Of a DNA stretch of 49,476 nucleotides, positions 26,524 through 35,494 are shown one piece after another (position 1 is the first letter of the stretch; the number at the start of each line of letters is the position of its first letter). The translations under genes and the position numbers were made by a program. The stretch is from Flavobacteriales bacterium. Lineage in GTDB: Bacteria; Bacteroidota; Bacteroidia; Flavobacteriales_D; Sanyastnellaceae. The stretch is taken from contig NYSX01000027.1 of the NCBI GenBank assembly GCA_002683345.1, positions 1 through 49,476 on the forward strand, given 5' to 3'. The notes below the pieces were generated by a model, which was given only the letters and a program-made list of their open reading frames with translations, did no database searches and was not told where the DNA came from.

Positions 26524-28308
26524 TCACATGCGCTCGGGCATGTCAATGCCGAGCAGGCTCATGCCGTTGGAGACGGTGGTGCTGACGGCAGCACACAGGG
26601 CCAACCTCAACTGACGGACATTGTCGTCTTCTTCCTTGGCGATTGGATGATCTTGGTAGAAACTTGAGAACGCCTTGATGAGGTCGTAGCAGTGGTTGGC
26701 AATCAGGGAGGGGTCGTACGTCGCTGCCGCCTCTTGGACGATGGAAGGGAAGGACAACACGCCTGCCGCAAGAGTGCGCTCGGCGGAATCCATCGGGGTG
26801 TCTGACGACCACGCAAGGTCTTGCACCATCACGCTCCGGAGGATGCTTTTGCAGCGCACCACATTGAATTGAATGAAGGGCGCGGTGTTGCCAAAGAAGT
26901 CGATGCTCGACTTGGGGTCAAACATCATCGACTTGGCTGGCGCCACTTTCAGCAGGAAGTATTTGAGTGCGCCGTGGCCGACTTTTCGGGCCAAGGCCGC
27001 TTTGTCTTCTTCTGAGAATTCGTCCACCTTTCCAAGTTCGTCGGAGATGTCGCGGGCGGTGGAGCGCATCTCGAGCAGCAGGTCGTCGGCATCGACCACA
27101 GTGCCTTCACGGGACTTCATTTTGCCCTCAGGCAACTCCACCATGCCGTAGCTGAGGTGGTGGTTTTGGTCTGCCTGGGCAAAGCCCAATTTCTTCAGGA
27201 TGAGGAAGAGGACTTTAAAGTGGTACTCCTGCTCGTTGCCCACGGTGTAGACTTGGCGGTCCAACGCGGGGAAGTCTTCGAACCGCAGGATGGCCGTGCC
27301 GATGTCTTGGGTCATGTAAACGGCGGTGCCATCCCCACGAAGGAGGAGTTTCTCGTCCAGGCCGTCCTCGGTGAGGTCCACCCAAATCGAGCCGTCCTCT
27401 TTTTGGAAGAACAACCCCTTGGCGAGTCCGTCTTCGACGTGCTTTTTGCCCAAGAGGTAGGTGTCGGACTCGTAGTAGAGTTTGTCGAAGGTCACGCCCA
27501 TGTCTTCGTAGGTCGCGTTGAAACCTTCGTACACCCAGCTGTTCATCGTTTTCCAGAGTTCGACCACTTCGGCATCGCCATCCTCCCACCGTTGCAGCAT
27601 GGCACGGGCTTCTTGCATGATGGGGCTTGCGGCTTCTGCGTCTTTGGGGTCCAGGCCTCGCGCCACGCCCTCGGCCACCTCGGCTTTGAAGGCCTTGTCA
27701 AAGGCCACGTAGTAGCGGCCCACAAGCTTGTCGCCTTTCTCGCCGGTGGAGGCTGGGGTTTCGCCGTTGCCCATCTTCTGCCAAGCCACCATGGACTTGC
27801 AGATGTGGATGCCTCGGTCGTTGATGATTTGGACTTTCACCACGTCGTGGCCCGCAGCTTCGAGGATGCGAGAGACGCTGTAACCCAGGAAGTTGTTCCG
27901 GAGGTGGCCCAAATGCAGGGGCTTGTTGGTGTTGGGGGAGCTGTACTCCACCATGACCTGAGACTTGGACCCCTTTGGGGCAAAGCCCCACGTATCGGTC
28001 AGGGCATCTTTCAACGTGTTGGACCAACTCTTGTTGCTGAGCGTCAGATTGAGGAATCCCTTGACCACGCCGTAAGCCACAATCCAAGGGTGAGCTGCGG
28101 CCAAAGCTTCTCCGAGCTTCTCCGCAACGACGTGGGGAGGTCCGCCCGCCATGCCGGCGAGGGGGAAGACCACCACGGTCCGGTCGCCCTCGAATTCTGC
28201 GCGGGTGGTTTGGATTTGAATTTGCTTGTCTGCAGGGCGCTTGCCAAACGTGGCTTCAAACGTGTCGAGAACCGCGTCGTGCAGTCGGGAGTCGAGAAGA
28301 TGAATCAT
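26524..28308 (-). CDS. argS: Arginyl-tRNA synthetase
   Basis: 594 residues, ATG at 28308. Class I synthetase that charges tRNA-Arg in the cytoplasm. N-terminal additional domain (residues ~1-110), then SSPNTNKPLHLGHLRNN carrying the HIGH-type motif HLGH at 132-135. DRGIHICKSM and the YTVGNEQEYHFKVLF region belong to the catalytic fold, and KMKSREG stands in place of KMSKS. The C-terminal anticodon-binding helical domain contains FIQFNVVRCKSILR and ends in the hydrophobic SLLGIDMPERM. Length is normal for bacterial ArgRS. It lies at the end of a ten-gene minus-strand run, 9 bp after ctlX. Confidence 0.97.
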   Translation of the reverse strand: MIHLLDSRLHDAVLDTFEATFGKRPADKQIQIQTTRAEFEGDRTVVVFPLAGMAGGPPHVVAEKLGEALAAAHPWIVAYGVVKGFLNLTLSNKSWSNTLKDALTDTWGFAPKGSKSQVMVEYSSPNTNKPLHLGHLRNNFLGYSVSRILEAAGHDVVKVQIINDRGIHICKSMVAWQKMGNGETPASTGEKGDKLVGRYYVAFDKAFKAEVAEGVARGLDPKDAEAASPIMQEARAMLQRWEDGDAEVVELWKTMNSWVYEGFNATYEDMGVTFDKLYYESDTYLLGKKHVEDGLAKGLFFQKEDGSIWVDLTEDGLDEKLLLRGDGTAVYMTQDIGTAILRFEDFPALDRQVYTVGNEQEYHFKVLFLILKKLGFAQADQNHHLSYGMVELPEGKMKSREGTVVDADDLLLEMRSTARDISDELGKVDEFSEEDKAALARKVGHGALKYFLLKVAPAKSMMFDPKSSIDFFGNTAPFIQFNVVRCKSILRSVMVQDLAWSSDTPMDSAERTLAAGVLSFPSIVQEAAATYDPSLIANHCYDLIKAFSSFYQDHPIAKEEDDNVRQLRLALCAAVSTTVSNGMSLLGIDMPERM

Positions 28309-28317
28309 GGATGCAGG

Positions 28318-29268
28318 TCAGGACGGGGATTCAAGCGGGAGGTGGACTTCGGCCATCATGCAGCGCGCCGAACCTCCTCCGCAGGTTTCAATGGTGTTCA
28401 AATCGTTGTGAACGAGGGTTCCAAACTGCCCCAGCGTCTCGCGTTGGGCAGGAGTGAGCACGTCAAACGCCGCTTGGCTCATCACAATCAAGGTCTCGCC
28501 TTGGGTGGTTCGAACCTCGAGCATGTTGCCGGCGAAGTGGTTGATTTGGTCTTCGGTCAGGGGCACCACGGCCAACCCGTCTTCCGACAAGGACTCTTCG
28601 AGAAGTTTTCTGTCCTCGGGGTGGTCGACGCAGTCCAAACACACCGCCGCCCAGCCCGTGCCAATGGCCATCATCACGTTGGTGTGGTAAATGGCCTTGC
28701 GCGCGTCTCCCACGGATTGGAAGGCTTCGAACACCACGCCTTCCAGGTCCATGGCTTCGCACCACTGTTCAAAGGCATCACGGTCGGTTCGGGGGCTCAA
28801 TGCCGCATAGGCTTTGCCGTGGATGCGGTCCAGCACCATGCTGCCCGTGCCTTCCAAGAAGGCGTCGTGCGATTCGAATTCGGTGAAGTCCACAATCTCC
28901 TCCATGGCAAAGCCGTGGGCGTGCACCAAGTCGTGAAGGATGTCTTCGCGTCGTTCTTGACGACGGTTGGGCGCGAACATGGGGTAGAGGCCCACCCGTC
29001 CGTCGCTGTGAAAGCTCACCCAGTTGTTGGGGAACAGGGCGTCCGGGGTGTCGGTGGAAGGATCATCGTCCACGACAATGACGTGGACGCCGCGCGCCCG
29101 AAGGTCGTCGACCATGCCGTCAAATTCGGACAATGCGACCTCGTGAACGTCGTCCACTTCGGCGTCCTTTTGGTAATGGTTGTTGCCTGCCGTCTCTTCG
29201 TTTTTTCGAAATGTGGCCGGGCGAACCATCAAGATGTTCGCGGTGCTTTGGGAACGGGTTGGGTTCAT
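28318..29268 (-). CDS. ctlX: Citrulline-utilisation hydrolase CtlX-like amidinotransferase-fold enzyme
   Basis: 316 residues from the ATG at 29268, chosen because the family start (ILMVRPATFRKNEETAGNN) follows at once; upstream codons read into the neighbour. Motifs of the guanidino-modifying pentein fold are present: DALFPNNWVSFHSDGRVGLY, FLEGTGSMVLDR, an active-site His in IYHTNVMMAIG, and a C-terminal catalytic Cys in CGGGSARCMMAE. Family members are linked to citrulline or arginine breakdown in Bacteroidota. It is 10 bp downstream of another pentein-fold gene and 9 bp upstream of argS, an arginine-themed cluster. Exact substrate not proven. Confidence 0.88.
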   Translation of the reverse strand: MNPTRSQSTANILMVRPATFRKNEETAGNNHYQKDAEVDDVHEVALSEFDGMVDDLRARGVHVIVVDDDPSTDTPDALFPNNWVSFHSDGRVGLYPMFAPNRRQERREDILHDLVHAHGFAMEEIVDFTEFESHDAFLEGTGSMVLDRIHGKAYAALSPRTDRDAFEQWCEAMDLEGVVFEAFQSVGDARKAIYHTNVMMAIGTGWAAVCLDCVDHPEDRKLLEESLSEDGLAVVPLTEDQINHFAGNMLEVRTTQGETLIVMSQAAFDVLTPAQRETLGQFGTLVHNDLNTIETCGGGSARCMMAEVHLPLESPS

Positions 29269-29278
29269 GCTGAACAGG

Positions 29279-30190
29279 TTAGGCTTGGCGGAAGAGGGGC
29301 AAGGTGACACAGCGGAGAAGGCCTTCCATTTTCGCGGTCTCTTGCAGAGGGGTGGTGTGCACGCGATATCCCCAATCGAGAAGCTGCGCATTCACGTGTT
29401 CAAAGGTCGGGCAGGAGACCACATCCTCTGGCGTGATGGAGATGATGTTGCACTGCATGTCGTACATCTGATCGGCATTGACTTCAAGCAGCTTGCCTTC
29501 AAATCGAGACCGAATGAACGCCCGGTCTTCTTCGTGCTTGAGTCCGTTGGCGTGAAAAAGGACGTGCCCGCCTGCCAGCACACTCAGACAACAGTCCAAA
29601 TGAAGGGCATTGGCCCGTGGGTCGTCGTCCGATTTGGTCAACTCAAACCCCCGGACGCGCCAGTCGGTGTACTGGTCGGAAAGCCAATCCAGCGCAGCTT
29701 CGTTGGTGCGCGCGGTGGTGTAGGCGCCAAAATCATCTGCGGCGCTGTGTCCCACCCAGATTTCTCCATTCATGGGCATCACATCTCCACCTTCCACGCG
29801 CACGCCATCGGGCGGCGTCAGCACATGTGAATCACGGACGTCCGTCAACAGCGGCGCGATGCCTTGCCACTCTGCAGCGCGGTCGGAGATCATGCGCGTG
29901 GCGACGAAACGGTCATCGATGACTACCCCGACGTCGCGCGCGAAGATTTGGTTGAGGTCATCCAACACTTGAGGCCGCAGCACGCGGATGTCATGGGCTT
30001 CCAGCAGGGCTGCAAGACCATCTAATTCCGCCATGCAGTCCTTCTCGACGGGAAAGGTGCCCGCGCGGATGTGCTCCTTCGACTTGGGATCGTACGCATC
30101 TTGGAGAAGGGGTGTGCCTCCCATCGATTTTGCCGTGCCCACCACGACCGTGTGCAGGGCATCCCATTCGTTGACCGCGCGAAGGTTCAT
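29279..30190 (-). CDS. Amidinotransferase / dimethylarginine dimethylaminohydrolase-like protein
   Basis: 303 residues from the ATG at 30190. A GTG at 30217 would add nine residues but overlap the upstream lipoprotein gene. Pentein-fold motifs: NEWDALHTVVVGTAKSMGG at the start, IFARDVGVVI, RVEGGDVMPMNGEIWVG with catalytic acid residues, an active-site His in ANALHLDCCLSVL, and a C-terminal Cys in GLLRCVTLPL. This resembles glycine/scyllo-inosamine amidinotransferases and related hydrolases more than arginine deiminase. It forms a tight pair with ctlX, so both may act on arginine-derived compounds (inference). Confidence 0.85.
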   Translation of the reverse strand: MNLRAVNEWDALHTVVVGTAKSMGGTPLLQDAYDPKSKEHIRAGTFPVEKDCMAELDGLAALLEAHDIRVLRPQVLDDLNQIFARDVGVVIDDRFVATRMISDRAAEWQGIAPLLTDVRDSHVLTPPDGVRVEGGDVMPMNGEIWVGHSAADDFGAYTTARTNEAALDWLSDQYTDWRVRGFELTKSDDDPRANALHLDCCLSVLAGGHVLFHANGLKHEEDRAFIRSRFEGKLLEVNADQMYDMQCNIISITPEDVVSCPTFEHVNAQLLDWGYRVHTTPLQETAKMEGLLRCVTLPLFRQA

Positions 30191-30194
30191 GGTC

Positions 30195-30998
30195 TCAGCG
30201 CTTGTCGAAGTGCTCACGCTTGTGACGCAACAACTCCAGCATGGTTTCCTGCTTCATCATTTCCGCAGCCAGCTGCGGGGATTTGCTGATTTGGGGTGGC
30301 AGGAACATGCAGTGCAAACTGTCTTTGCTGCTGAGCACGTACATGGAGGACTCCGCGTTCACCTCAAACTGGCGGATGCGCGCGGTGTCTCCATCTTCCA
30401 CTTGGTTGAAGTCGAAGTACTCGATGGCTTCCTTGCCGTATTGGTCTTGGAGGGTCAAACGCATGCCTTCCGGATTGCCTTCGAAATTCTCGAAGAAGTC
30501 CAAAAAGTAATTCAGGTCCAAGCCGAGCAGGGCCACTTGTTGATCGCCCTCGTCCACCCAGGGGCTGGCGTAGCGAATGTGGCATCCACCGGCACGGTTT
30601 CTCAAGCCGTTGTGAAACCACTTGTCCATCATTTCCTTTTGGACCGTCAGCATGGCGGTGTCGGCTGTGCGGTGTCCGGGGAAATGCTCAAACATCGCGT
30701 CCCATTCACCGACGTTGGACAAGTGGAAGTACGTGTAGAGGTCGTCCAGCACCACGGCGAGGGAATCGTCTCCCATGAAGTTGACGAGGCCGACCTTGTC
30801 GACCGTGATGCTCAGGGGGTCCAACTCGGGGTGCACTTCCAAGTCGGGGACGGCCACCACGTTGTCTGGGGCGTCTTCGGAGACCATCAATTTGGACGAG
30901 CCTTCGGAAGAGGAAGGGGGCGTTTCACAGCTTTGGAGTGCCAAACCAGCACAAATCGTTGCCCACAATGCAGGCGCAAACACACGTTTCCAAGTCAT
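30195..30998 (-). CDS. Predicted lipoprotein of unknown function
   Basis: 267 residues. Lipoprotein signal MTWKRVFAPALWATICAGLA with lipobox LQSC (Cys24), then a Ser/Pro/Glu linker. The soluble part is acidic, with mixed helix and strand, and contains YTYFHLSNVGEWDAMFEH, NRAGGCHIRYASPWVDEGD and DLNYFLDFFENFEGNPEG. I recognise no family. It lies 4 bp upstream of the amidinotransferase gene and is probably cotranscribed with it; that link may reflect operon packing only. Confidence 0.8.
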   Translation of the reverse strand: MTWKRVFAPALWATICAGLALQSCETPPSSSEGSSKLMVSEDAPDNVVAVPDLEVHPELDPLSITVDKVGLVNFMGDDSLAVVLDDLYTYFHLSNVGEWDAMFEHFPGHRTADTAMLTVQKEMMDKWFHNGLRNRAGGCHIRYASPWVDEGDQQVALLGLDLNYFLDFFENFEGNPEGMRLTLQDQYGKEAIEYFDFNQVEDGDTARIRQFEVNAESSMYVLSSKDSLHCMFLPPQISKSPQLAAEMMKQETMLELLRHKREHFDKR

Positions 30999-31038
30999 GT
31001 TCCAAAGATACGCGGAGCCACCTCGTCGGGGCCCTTCG

Positions 31039-31632
31039 TCAGTTGACGAAAAACGAGCTTCCGTCCTGAGGCGATTGTTGAATCAGACGTCGCGTCATTT
31101 CGATGCGCTCCAAAAGCGCTTGTTGCATCTCCTGCACCGTCGGTTGGCTGAGGATTTCGGCGCGTTGCATGGCGTCGACGCCCAGGTGTTGGATGAGGCG
31201 GACGAGGCCCTGATTTTCGAGGTTGCCCACGTACATGTCGTGCGCCCTCATGTCCTGAATCAGGGCGTCTCTTGCATCGGCACAGGCCTTGCCCAAAGGC
31301 CAGTTGGACCACTCCTGAATGTCTTCGACTTCTCCTAGTGGGTAGGGAACGACGCCTGGGGTTTCGTCCATGTTCTTCAATCGGAACAGCCCTGTGGCCG
31401 TGACGGCCACGTCGCGTTTGCCTCCCGAGTGGCGCTTTTGCACCGTGACCAATCGCATTTTGGCACCCACACGCCAAATTTTGGAATCGTGGAAAAAGGG
31501 AATGCCAAACTCGTCCAGATGCATGGCTTCCAGATCGTTGAACAACACCTGATAGCGTTGTTCGAAGATGTGGAGTCCCACGGTTTCACCCGGCATGGGC
31601 AACAAACGCAGAGGGAACAGAGGCAAAGGCAT
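31039..31632 (-). CDS. LON substrate-binding-domain protein
   Basis: 197 residues. The N-terminus LPLFPLRLLPMPGETVGLHI and FEQRYQVLF is the hallmark of the LON N-terminal (PUA-like) domain. Here it stands alone, without the AAA or protease parts of Lon. The remainder is helical (NLENQGLVRLIQHLGVDAMQ, EMQQALLERIEMTRRLIQQ). Stand-alone members are widespread in Bacteroidota, with unknown partners. It is encoded between an HtrA-type protease gene and a lipoprotein gene. It could assist protein quality control, but this is not shown. Confidence 0.85.
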   Translation of the reverse strand: MPLPLFPLRLLPMPGETVGLHIFEQRYQVLFNDLEAMHLDEFGIPFFHDSKIWRVGAKMRLVTVQKRHSGGKRDVAVTATGLFRLKNMDETPGVVPYPLGEVEDIQEWSNWPLGKACADARDALIQDMRAHDMYVGNLENQGLVRLIQHLGVDAMQRAEILSQPTVQEMQQALLERIEMTRRLIQQSPQDGSSFFVN

Positions 31633-31698
31633 GCTGCGAGGTTACGACTTCCATTCCTCGCATCTTCGGCTTTCGTCACCAAGCCCTCACTTGGAGGG

Positions 31699-33198
31699 TT
31701 AAGGCCTCACATCAGGGACGGCAACGCCCGCGAACCCTCGACTGCCATCGGGATACATGCCCTCGAGCAGGAGTCCTTCCTCGTTGTTTTGGGCGGCACG
31801 GGCCACGACGCGCTCCACGTCTTGCAGGCCAGTCACTGGCGAGCCATCGATGCGCAAGACGATGAAGCCTTTGCGGATGCCTTGTTGCGCCCATGGGCCG
31901 TTTCGAAGGTCGGTGACCATGACGCCGCCGCGCAATTGGAGCTTCTCGCGAATCCGCTCGGGGACGGGACCGAGTGCGACACCCCAAGCCGCTTCGAGTT
32001 GGTTCATTCGTGGCGCAGCTTTGGGGAGCTCCGCGTTGCTGCTCGGCGGGTTGATCGTCGCCGCGCCTTGGCGGTTGGTCAAGGTCACGACCACATCGCG
32101 CCTCGTTTGCCCGCGCTGCACCGTGACGCGAACCACGTCGCCAGGTCGGTGTTTGGACAGTTGCTCTTGAAGGGAGGGAAAGGAGCCGACGTCGATGCCG
32201 TTGATGGCCAGGATGCGGTCTCCATCTTCCATGCCCGCTTCTCGTGCGCCGCCGTCAGGACTTGTGGAGGCCACCACCACACCGGGTTCGCGCGCGCTGA
32301 CTTGAATGCCCATGTACGCACGCTGCACCCGACCAAATTCCCGAATGTCCTTGACGACCTTGGCGACGATGGAGGAGGGGATGGCGAAGGAATAGCCCGC
32401 GTAGGAGCCTGTCTGGGAAGCGATGGCCGTGTTGATTCCAATGAGTTGCCCCTCCAGATTCACGAGCGCGCCTCCGCTGTTGCCCGGGTTCACGGCCGCA
32501 TCGGTTTGCAGGAAGCTCTCCACCGGGAAGACCTCTCTGGAAGCATCGGCCTCGAGCAGGCGAATGTTTCGGCCTTTGGCACTCACAATGCCCGCCGTCA
32601 CGGTGGAGGTCAAATTCAAGGGGTTGCCCACGGCCAGCACCCATTCGCCCACCTGCACTTCGTCGGAGTTGCCCATGGTCATCGCAGGAAGGGGACGGTC
32701 CGCTTCAATGGCCAGGACGGCCAAATCCGTGCTCGGGTCACTCCCCACCACTCGGGCCACATGCGATTCGCCGTCGGAGGTGTTCACGCGCACCTCCCGC
32801 GCGCCTTGAATGACGTGGTGGTTGGTGACAATGATGCCCGATTCGTCCACCAAGACGCCGCTTCCCGAGCCTTGTGCGATGCGGCCGGCGGCCATGCCCA
32901 ACATGCTGAGCCAAGGGTTGCTTTGGTCCGCCACTAGAGAGGCAGTCTGCACGTGGACCACAGCATCCACAGACGCCGCGGCGGCATGGACAAACGCATC
33001 TCCGCCCGCCGTTGCTGCGACGGGTGCAGGCCAATTGGGTGCGGCCGAGGAGGGGGTGGAGGTGAGCTGGACAGGTGTTGACTCATGTGCGGAGGACCCC
33101 CGTGAGACCAGCGTCAAGGTGGTCACGACGCCCAATGAGAACAAGGTTATGCTGCCCACCAGTCGGAAGAACAACGGAGATTTCATGGTCTTGTGCAT
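31699..33198 (-). CDS. HtrA/DegP-family serine protease with two PDZ domains
   Basis: 499 residues from the ATG at 33198; an ATG at 33186 is equally possible. An N-terminal signal or anchor (LVGSITLFSLGVVTTLTLVS) directs it to the envelope, followed by a low-complexity Ala/Pro/Ser linker. The trypsin-like domain carries the catalytic triad His128 (TNHHVI), Asp158 (STDLAVL) and Ser241 (GNSGGAL). Two PDZ domains follow (from ~RAYMGIQVSAREPG and ~AAWGVALGPVPERI). Family role: degradation or refolding of misfolded envelope proteins. Length and architecture are typical for DegP/DegQ relatives. Confidence 0.94.
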   Translation of the reverse strand: MHKTMKSPLFFRLVGSITLFSLGVVTTLTLVSRGSSAHESTPVQLTSTPSSAAPNWPAPVAATAGGDAFVHAAAASVDAVVHVQTASLVADQSNPWLSMLGMAAGRIAQGSGSGVLVDESGIIVTNHHVIQGAREVRVNTSDGESHVARVVGSDPSTDLAVLAIEADRPLPAMTMGNSDEVQVGEWVLAVGNPLNLTSTVTAGIVSAKGRNIRLLEADASREVFPVESFLQTDAAVNPGNSGGALVNLEGQLIGINTAIASQTGSYAGYSFAIPSSIVAKVVKDIREFGRVQRAYMGIQVSAREPGVVVASTSPDGGAREAGMEDGDRILAINGIDVGSFPSLQEQLSKHRPGDVVRVTVQRGQTRRDVVVTLTNRQGAATINPPSSNAELPKAAPRMNQLEAAWGVALGPVPERIREKLQLRGGVMVTDLRNGPWAQQGIRKGFIVLRIDGSPVTGLQDVERVVARAAQNNEEGLLLEGMYPDGSRGFAGVAVPDVRP

Positions 33199-33273
33199 GT
33201 GTCACAAAACAACGCAAGCGCCCCGCCAGGCGTGCCCCGCAAAATGTCAAGAAATCTGAACGCCCTTGAACGT

Positions 33274-34266
33274 TTACTTTTCTTGGCTGAGTCCGATTTC
33301 GCGCAAGCGCTCGCTCAGGTACTCGCCGGCCGTCGTCGCAGGATCTTTGGGGGCGCTGCCGTCGGCCACGCATTGAGGCAGTGCGGCCAAACTCATGCTG
33401 GGGACCGGGTGGCAGAAGAAGGGCATGCTGAAGCGCGGCTGTCCCCACAATTCTTTGGGTGGGTTGACCACGCGGTGGGTGGTGGACTTCAACTCGTGGT
33501 TGGTCAACCGCTGGAGCATGTCGCCCACGTTGACGACGAGGTGTTCGGGCAGGGCCTTGACCGAGGTCCAAGCGCCTTCCTTGTCCATGACTTCCAATCC
33601 GTCTGCAGATGCGCCCACGAGCAGCGTGATGAGGTTGATGTCTTCGTGCTGGCCGGCGCGAACGCTTGAATCAGGTTCTGACGTGATGGGCGGGTAGTGA
33701 ATCAGGCGCAAAATGCTGTTGCCGCCGGGGACGTATTGCTCGAAGTACGCCTCGTCCAGTTCGAGGTGGAGGGCAATGGCGCGAAGCATTTGGCGTCCCA
33801 CGTCTTCGAGGCTCTTGTACAAAGCATCTGCTTGAGGAGCCAAGGCCGGGCGCTCAGCGACATCCGCATTGGGAGGGTAGTTGTCCATGTCGGCCCCCTC
33901 TGGAATGTGGGTTTGTCCCACTTGCCAAAACTCCTTCAAATCGGCTGCATTGGAGTCTTTGGCGTGCTCTGTCCCAAAACTCACATACCCGCGCTGGCGG
34001 TTGTGTTCAGGATGCTCGTGCAGGAGTTTGGTCTCCGTGGGCAACGCGAAAAATGCTTCCGCCTCAGAGTACATGCCTTCGATGACACGCGGGTCTACAC
34101 CGTGGCCTGAGATGGCCGCGAAACCGACCGAGCGGTAGGCGGCACCCAAGTCTTGGACAAAGGCCGTTCGCTGCTTAGGGGTGCCATGGGTGAAATGGCT
34201 GAGGTCCAACGTGGGAATGCCGGCCACAAAATCGAGGTGGGCCACGGAATCAGGTGGGTTCTTCAT
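33274..34266 (-). CDS. 2-oxoglutarate/Fe(II) dioxygenase, isopenicillin-N-synthase-like
   Basis: 330 residues from the ATG at 34266; upstream codons add an unlikely Cys-rich extension. N-terminal DIOX_N-type segment (IPTLDLSHFTHG, GFAAISGHGVDP), then the double-stranded beta-helix core. The iron ligands are His and Asp in GQHEDINLITLL and a distal His in STTHRVVNPP. The 2OG-binding Arg is in PRFSMPFF. These are the HxD...H and RxS motifs of the family. The substrate is not predictable; bacterial members act on small molecules. Located between htrA and two glycosyltransferase genes. Confidence 0.9.
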   Translation of the reverse strand: MKNPPDSVAHLDFVAGIPTLDLSHFTHGTPKQRTAFVQDLGAAYRSVGFAAISGHGVDPRVIEGMYSEAEAFFALPTETKLLHEHPEHNRQRGYVSFGTEHAKDSNAADLKEFWQVGQTHIPEGADMDNYPPNADVAERPALAPQADALYKSLEDVGRQMLRAIALHLELDEAYFEQYVPGGNSILRLIHYPPITSEPDSSVRAGQHEDINLITLLVGASADGLEVMDKEGAWTSVKALPEHLVVNVGDMLQRLTNHELKSTTHRVVNPPKELWGQPRFSMPFFCHPVPSMSLAALPQCVADGSAPKDPATTAGEYLSERLREIGLSQEK

Positions 34267-34297
34267 GACGAGGAGGTTGGGGCAAAGTTCGCAATTC

Positions 34298-35494
34298 TCA
34301 GACAGATGCGTGCCCTGCAATGCGAATCAGGAGTTCGGACAGCGTTTGGCTGTGGGTGCGCCACGCGAATTGTCCTTCGATGCTGCGTTTGGCGCGTCGG
34401 GCCATGTCCCGGGCCTCCACGCTGGCGCCAAGGAGGTCATCCACGGCTTCGGCGAAGGCGGCCGCATCTTGACAGACCACGGCGTGTCCAGTGCTCGGCA
34501 AATTCAGCGGCGCGAAGGCATGGGGAGAAAGGACGCAGGGGACCTCGGCAGCCATGGCCTCCAGAACCTTGTTTTGGAGTCCAGTGCCAATGCGCAAGGG
34601 CGCCACAAACAGGGTGGCTGCGCGGTACTCGGCGGCGATGTCATCCACCCAACCCGTGACGGTCACCCTCTCGGAGGCCAGGGCTTGCACGCTGGCTTTG
34701 GGCTGGGCACCCGCCAACACCACACGGACGCCGGGATGCTTCACGAGAGGAAGGATGTGTTCCACCAAGTGGTGGGCGGCATCCACGTTGGGGGCGTACG
34801 ACATGTTTCCCGTGAACAGGAGCACAGGATCGCCTTCGGGGGCGGATTCAGCCGGTGAAAAGGCACTCAAATCCACGCCGTTGGGCACGAGCTCAATCCG
34901 GTCGCGGTCGCCGTGCGGAATGAGCAGACGGTCGTTGCGTGAAATGATGGTGGCCCCGTCGAAGTAGTCGAACACGCGGGATTCGTAACGGGCGAGACGA
35001 GTGCCTTCGGTGCGTAGCAGCCATTGGTACGGCTTCATGACCAAGCGCGTTTCGTTGTTGGCGCGACGATGCATGCCCGCACTGAGTGCATCCATGTAGT
35101 CCAACACCTTGGGGACTTCGTGGAGGTCCTTGACGTATTCGGCGCAGCGCACCAATTGTCCGTAAATGACGTCGGGCGCGCTTCGTGCCGCGAGGTCGCG
35201 GATTTGACGTTGGATGCGAGGCTCCGTAAACCAAACCACCTGAAAGGGCTTGTCCGAGGCCCACGCCCAGGCCATGCGCCAAAGCCGTCGCATCCAAGAA
35301 AGGCGGTACACATGCAATTCATGGACCCAAGGAGAAAGCGCCTCTCGTTGCGCGGGGGTGGCGTCTTTGGAGCTCAAGCAACACAAAATCACTTCGTGTT
35401 CCTCGCTCAGGTGCTTCAATTGGTGAAACAGGCGCAGTTTGTCTCCCTTTTCGAGGGGGAAGGGGATGCGCGAGGACATGACCAAGATCCTCAT
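34298..35494 (-). CDS. GT4-type glycosyltransferase
   Basis: 398 residues from the ATG at 35494, which overlaps the upstream gene's stop (ATGA). GT-B fold: N-terminal MRILVMSSRIPFPLEKGDKL, and a C-terminal nucleotide-sugar domain with FTGNMSYAPNVDA, VRVVLAGAQP, VTVTGWVDDI and PLRIGTGLQNKVLEAMA, the E-x7-E-like donor-binding region. Resembles sugar transferases of the PEP-CTERM/XrtA-associated or capsule type. Probably modifies a surface polysaccharide or lipid-linked glycan together with the adjacent transferase. Confidence 0.92.
   Translation of the reverse strand: MRILVMSSRIPFPLEKGDKLRLFHQLKHLSEEHEVILCCLSSKDATPAQREALSPWVHELHVYRLSWMRRLWRMAWAWASDKPFQVVWFTEPRIQRQIRDLAARSAPDVIYGQLVRCAEYVKDLHEVPKVLDYMDALSAGMHRRANNETRLVMKPYQWLLRTEGTRLARYESRVFDYFDGATIISRNDRLLIPHGDRDRIELVPNGVDLSAFSPAESAPEGDPVLLFTGNMSYAPNVDAAHHLVEHILPLVKHPGVRVVLAGAQPKASVQALASERVTVTGWVDDIAAEYRAATLFVAPLRIGTGLQNKVLEAMAAEVPCVLSPHAFAPLNLPSTGHAVVCQDAAAFAEAVDDLLGASVEARDMARRAKRSIEGQFAWRTHSQTLSELLIRIAGHASV

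Noticed and set aside
27157-29307. A 716-codon open frame on the plus strand
   Set aside because: It is fully antisense to argS and ctlX, which have unmistakable motifs. High-GC third positions keep the opposite frame open. No domain was recognised in it.
31684-31698. CCCTC/GAGGG hairpin downstream of the HtrA gene as a terminator
   Set aside because: Only a 5-bp stem and no T tract on the minus strand.
31429-32937. A 502-codon plus-strand open frame
   Set aside because: Antisense to the HtrA and LON-domain genes; His/Ala/Arg-rich shadow translation without a domain.
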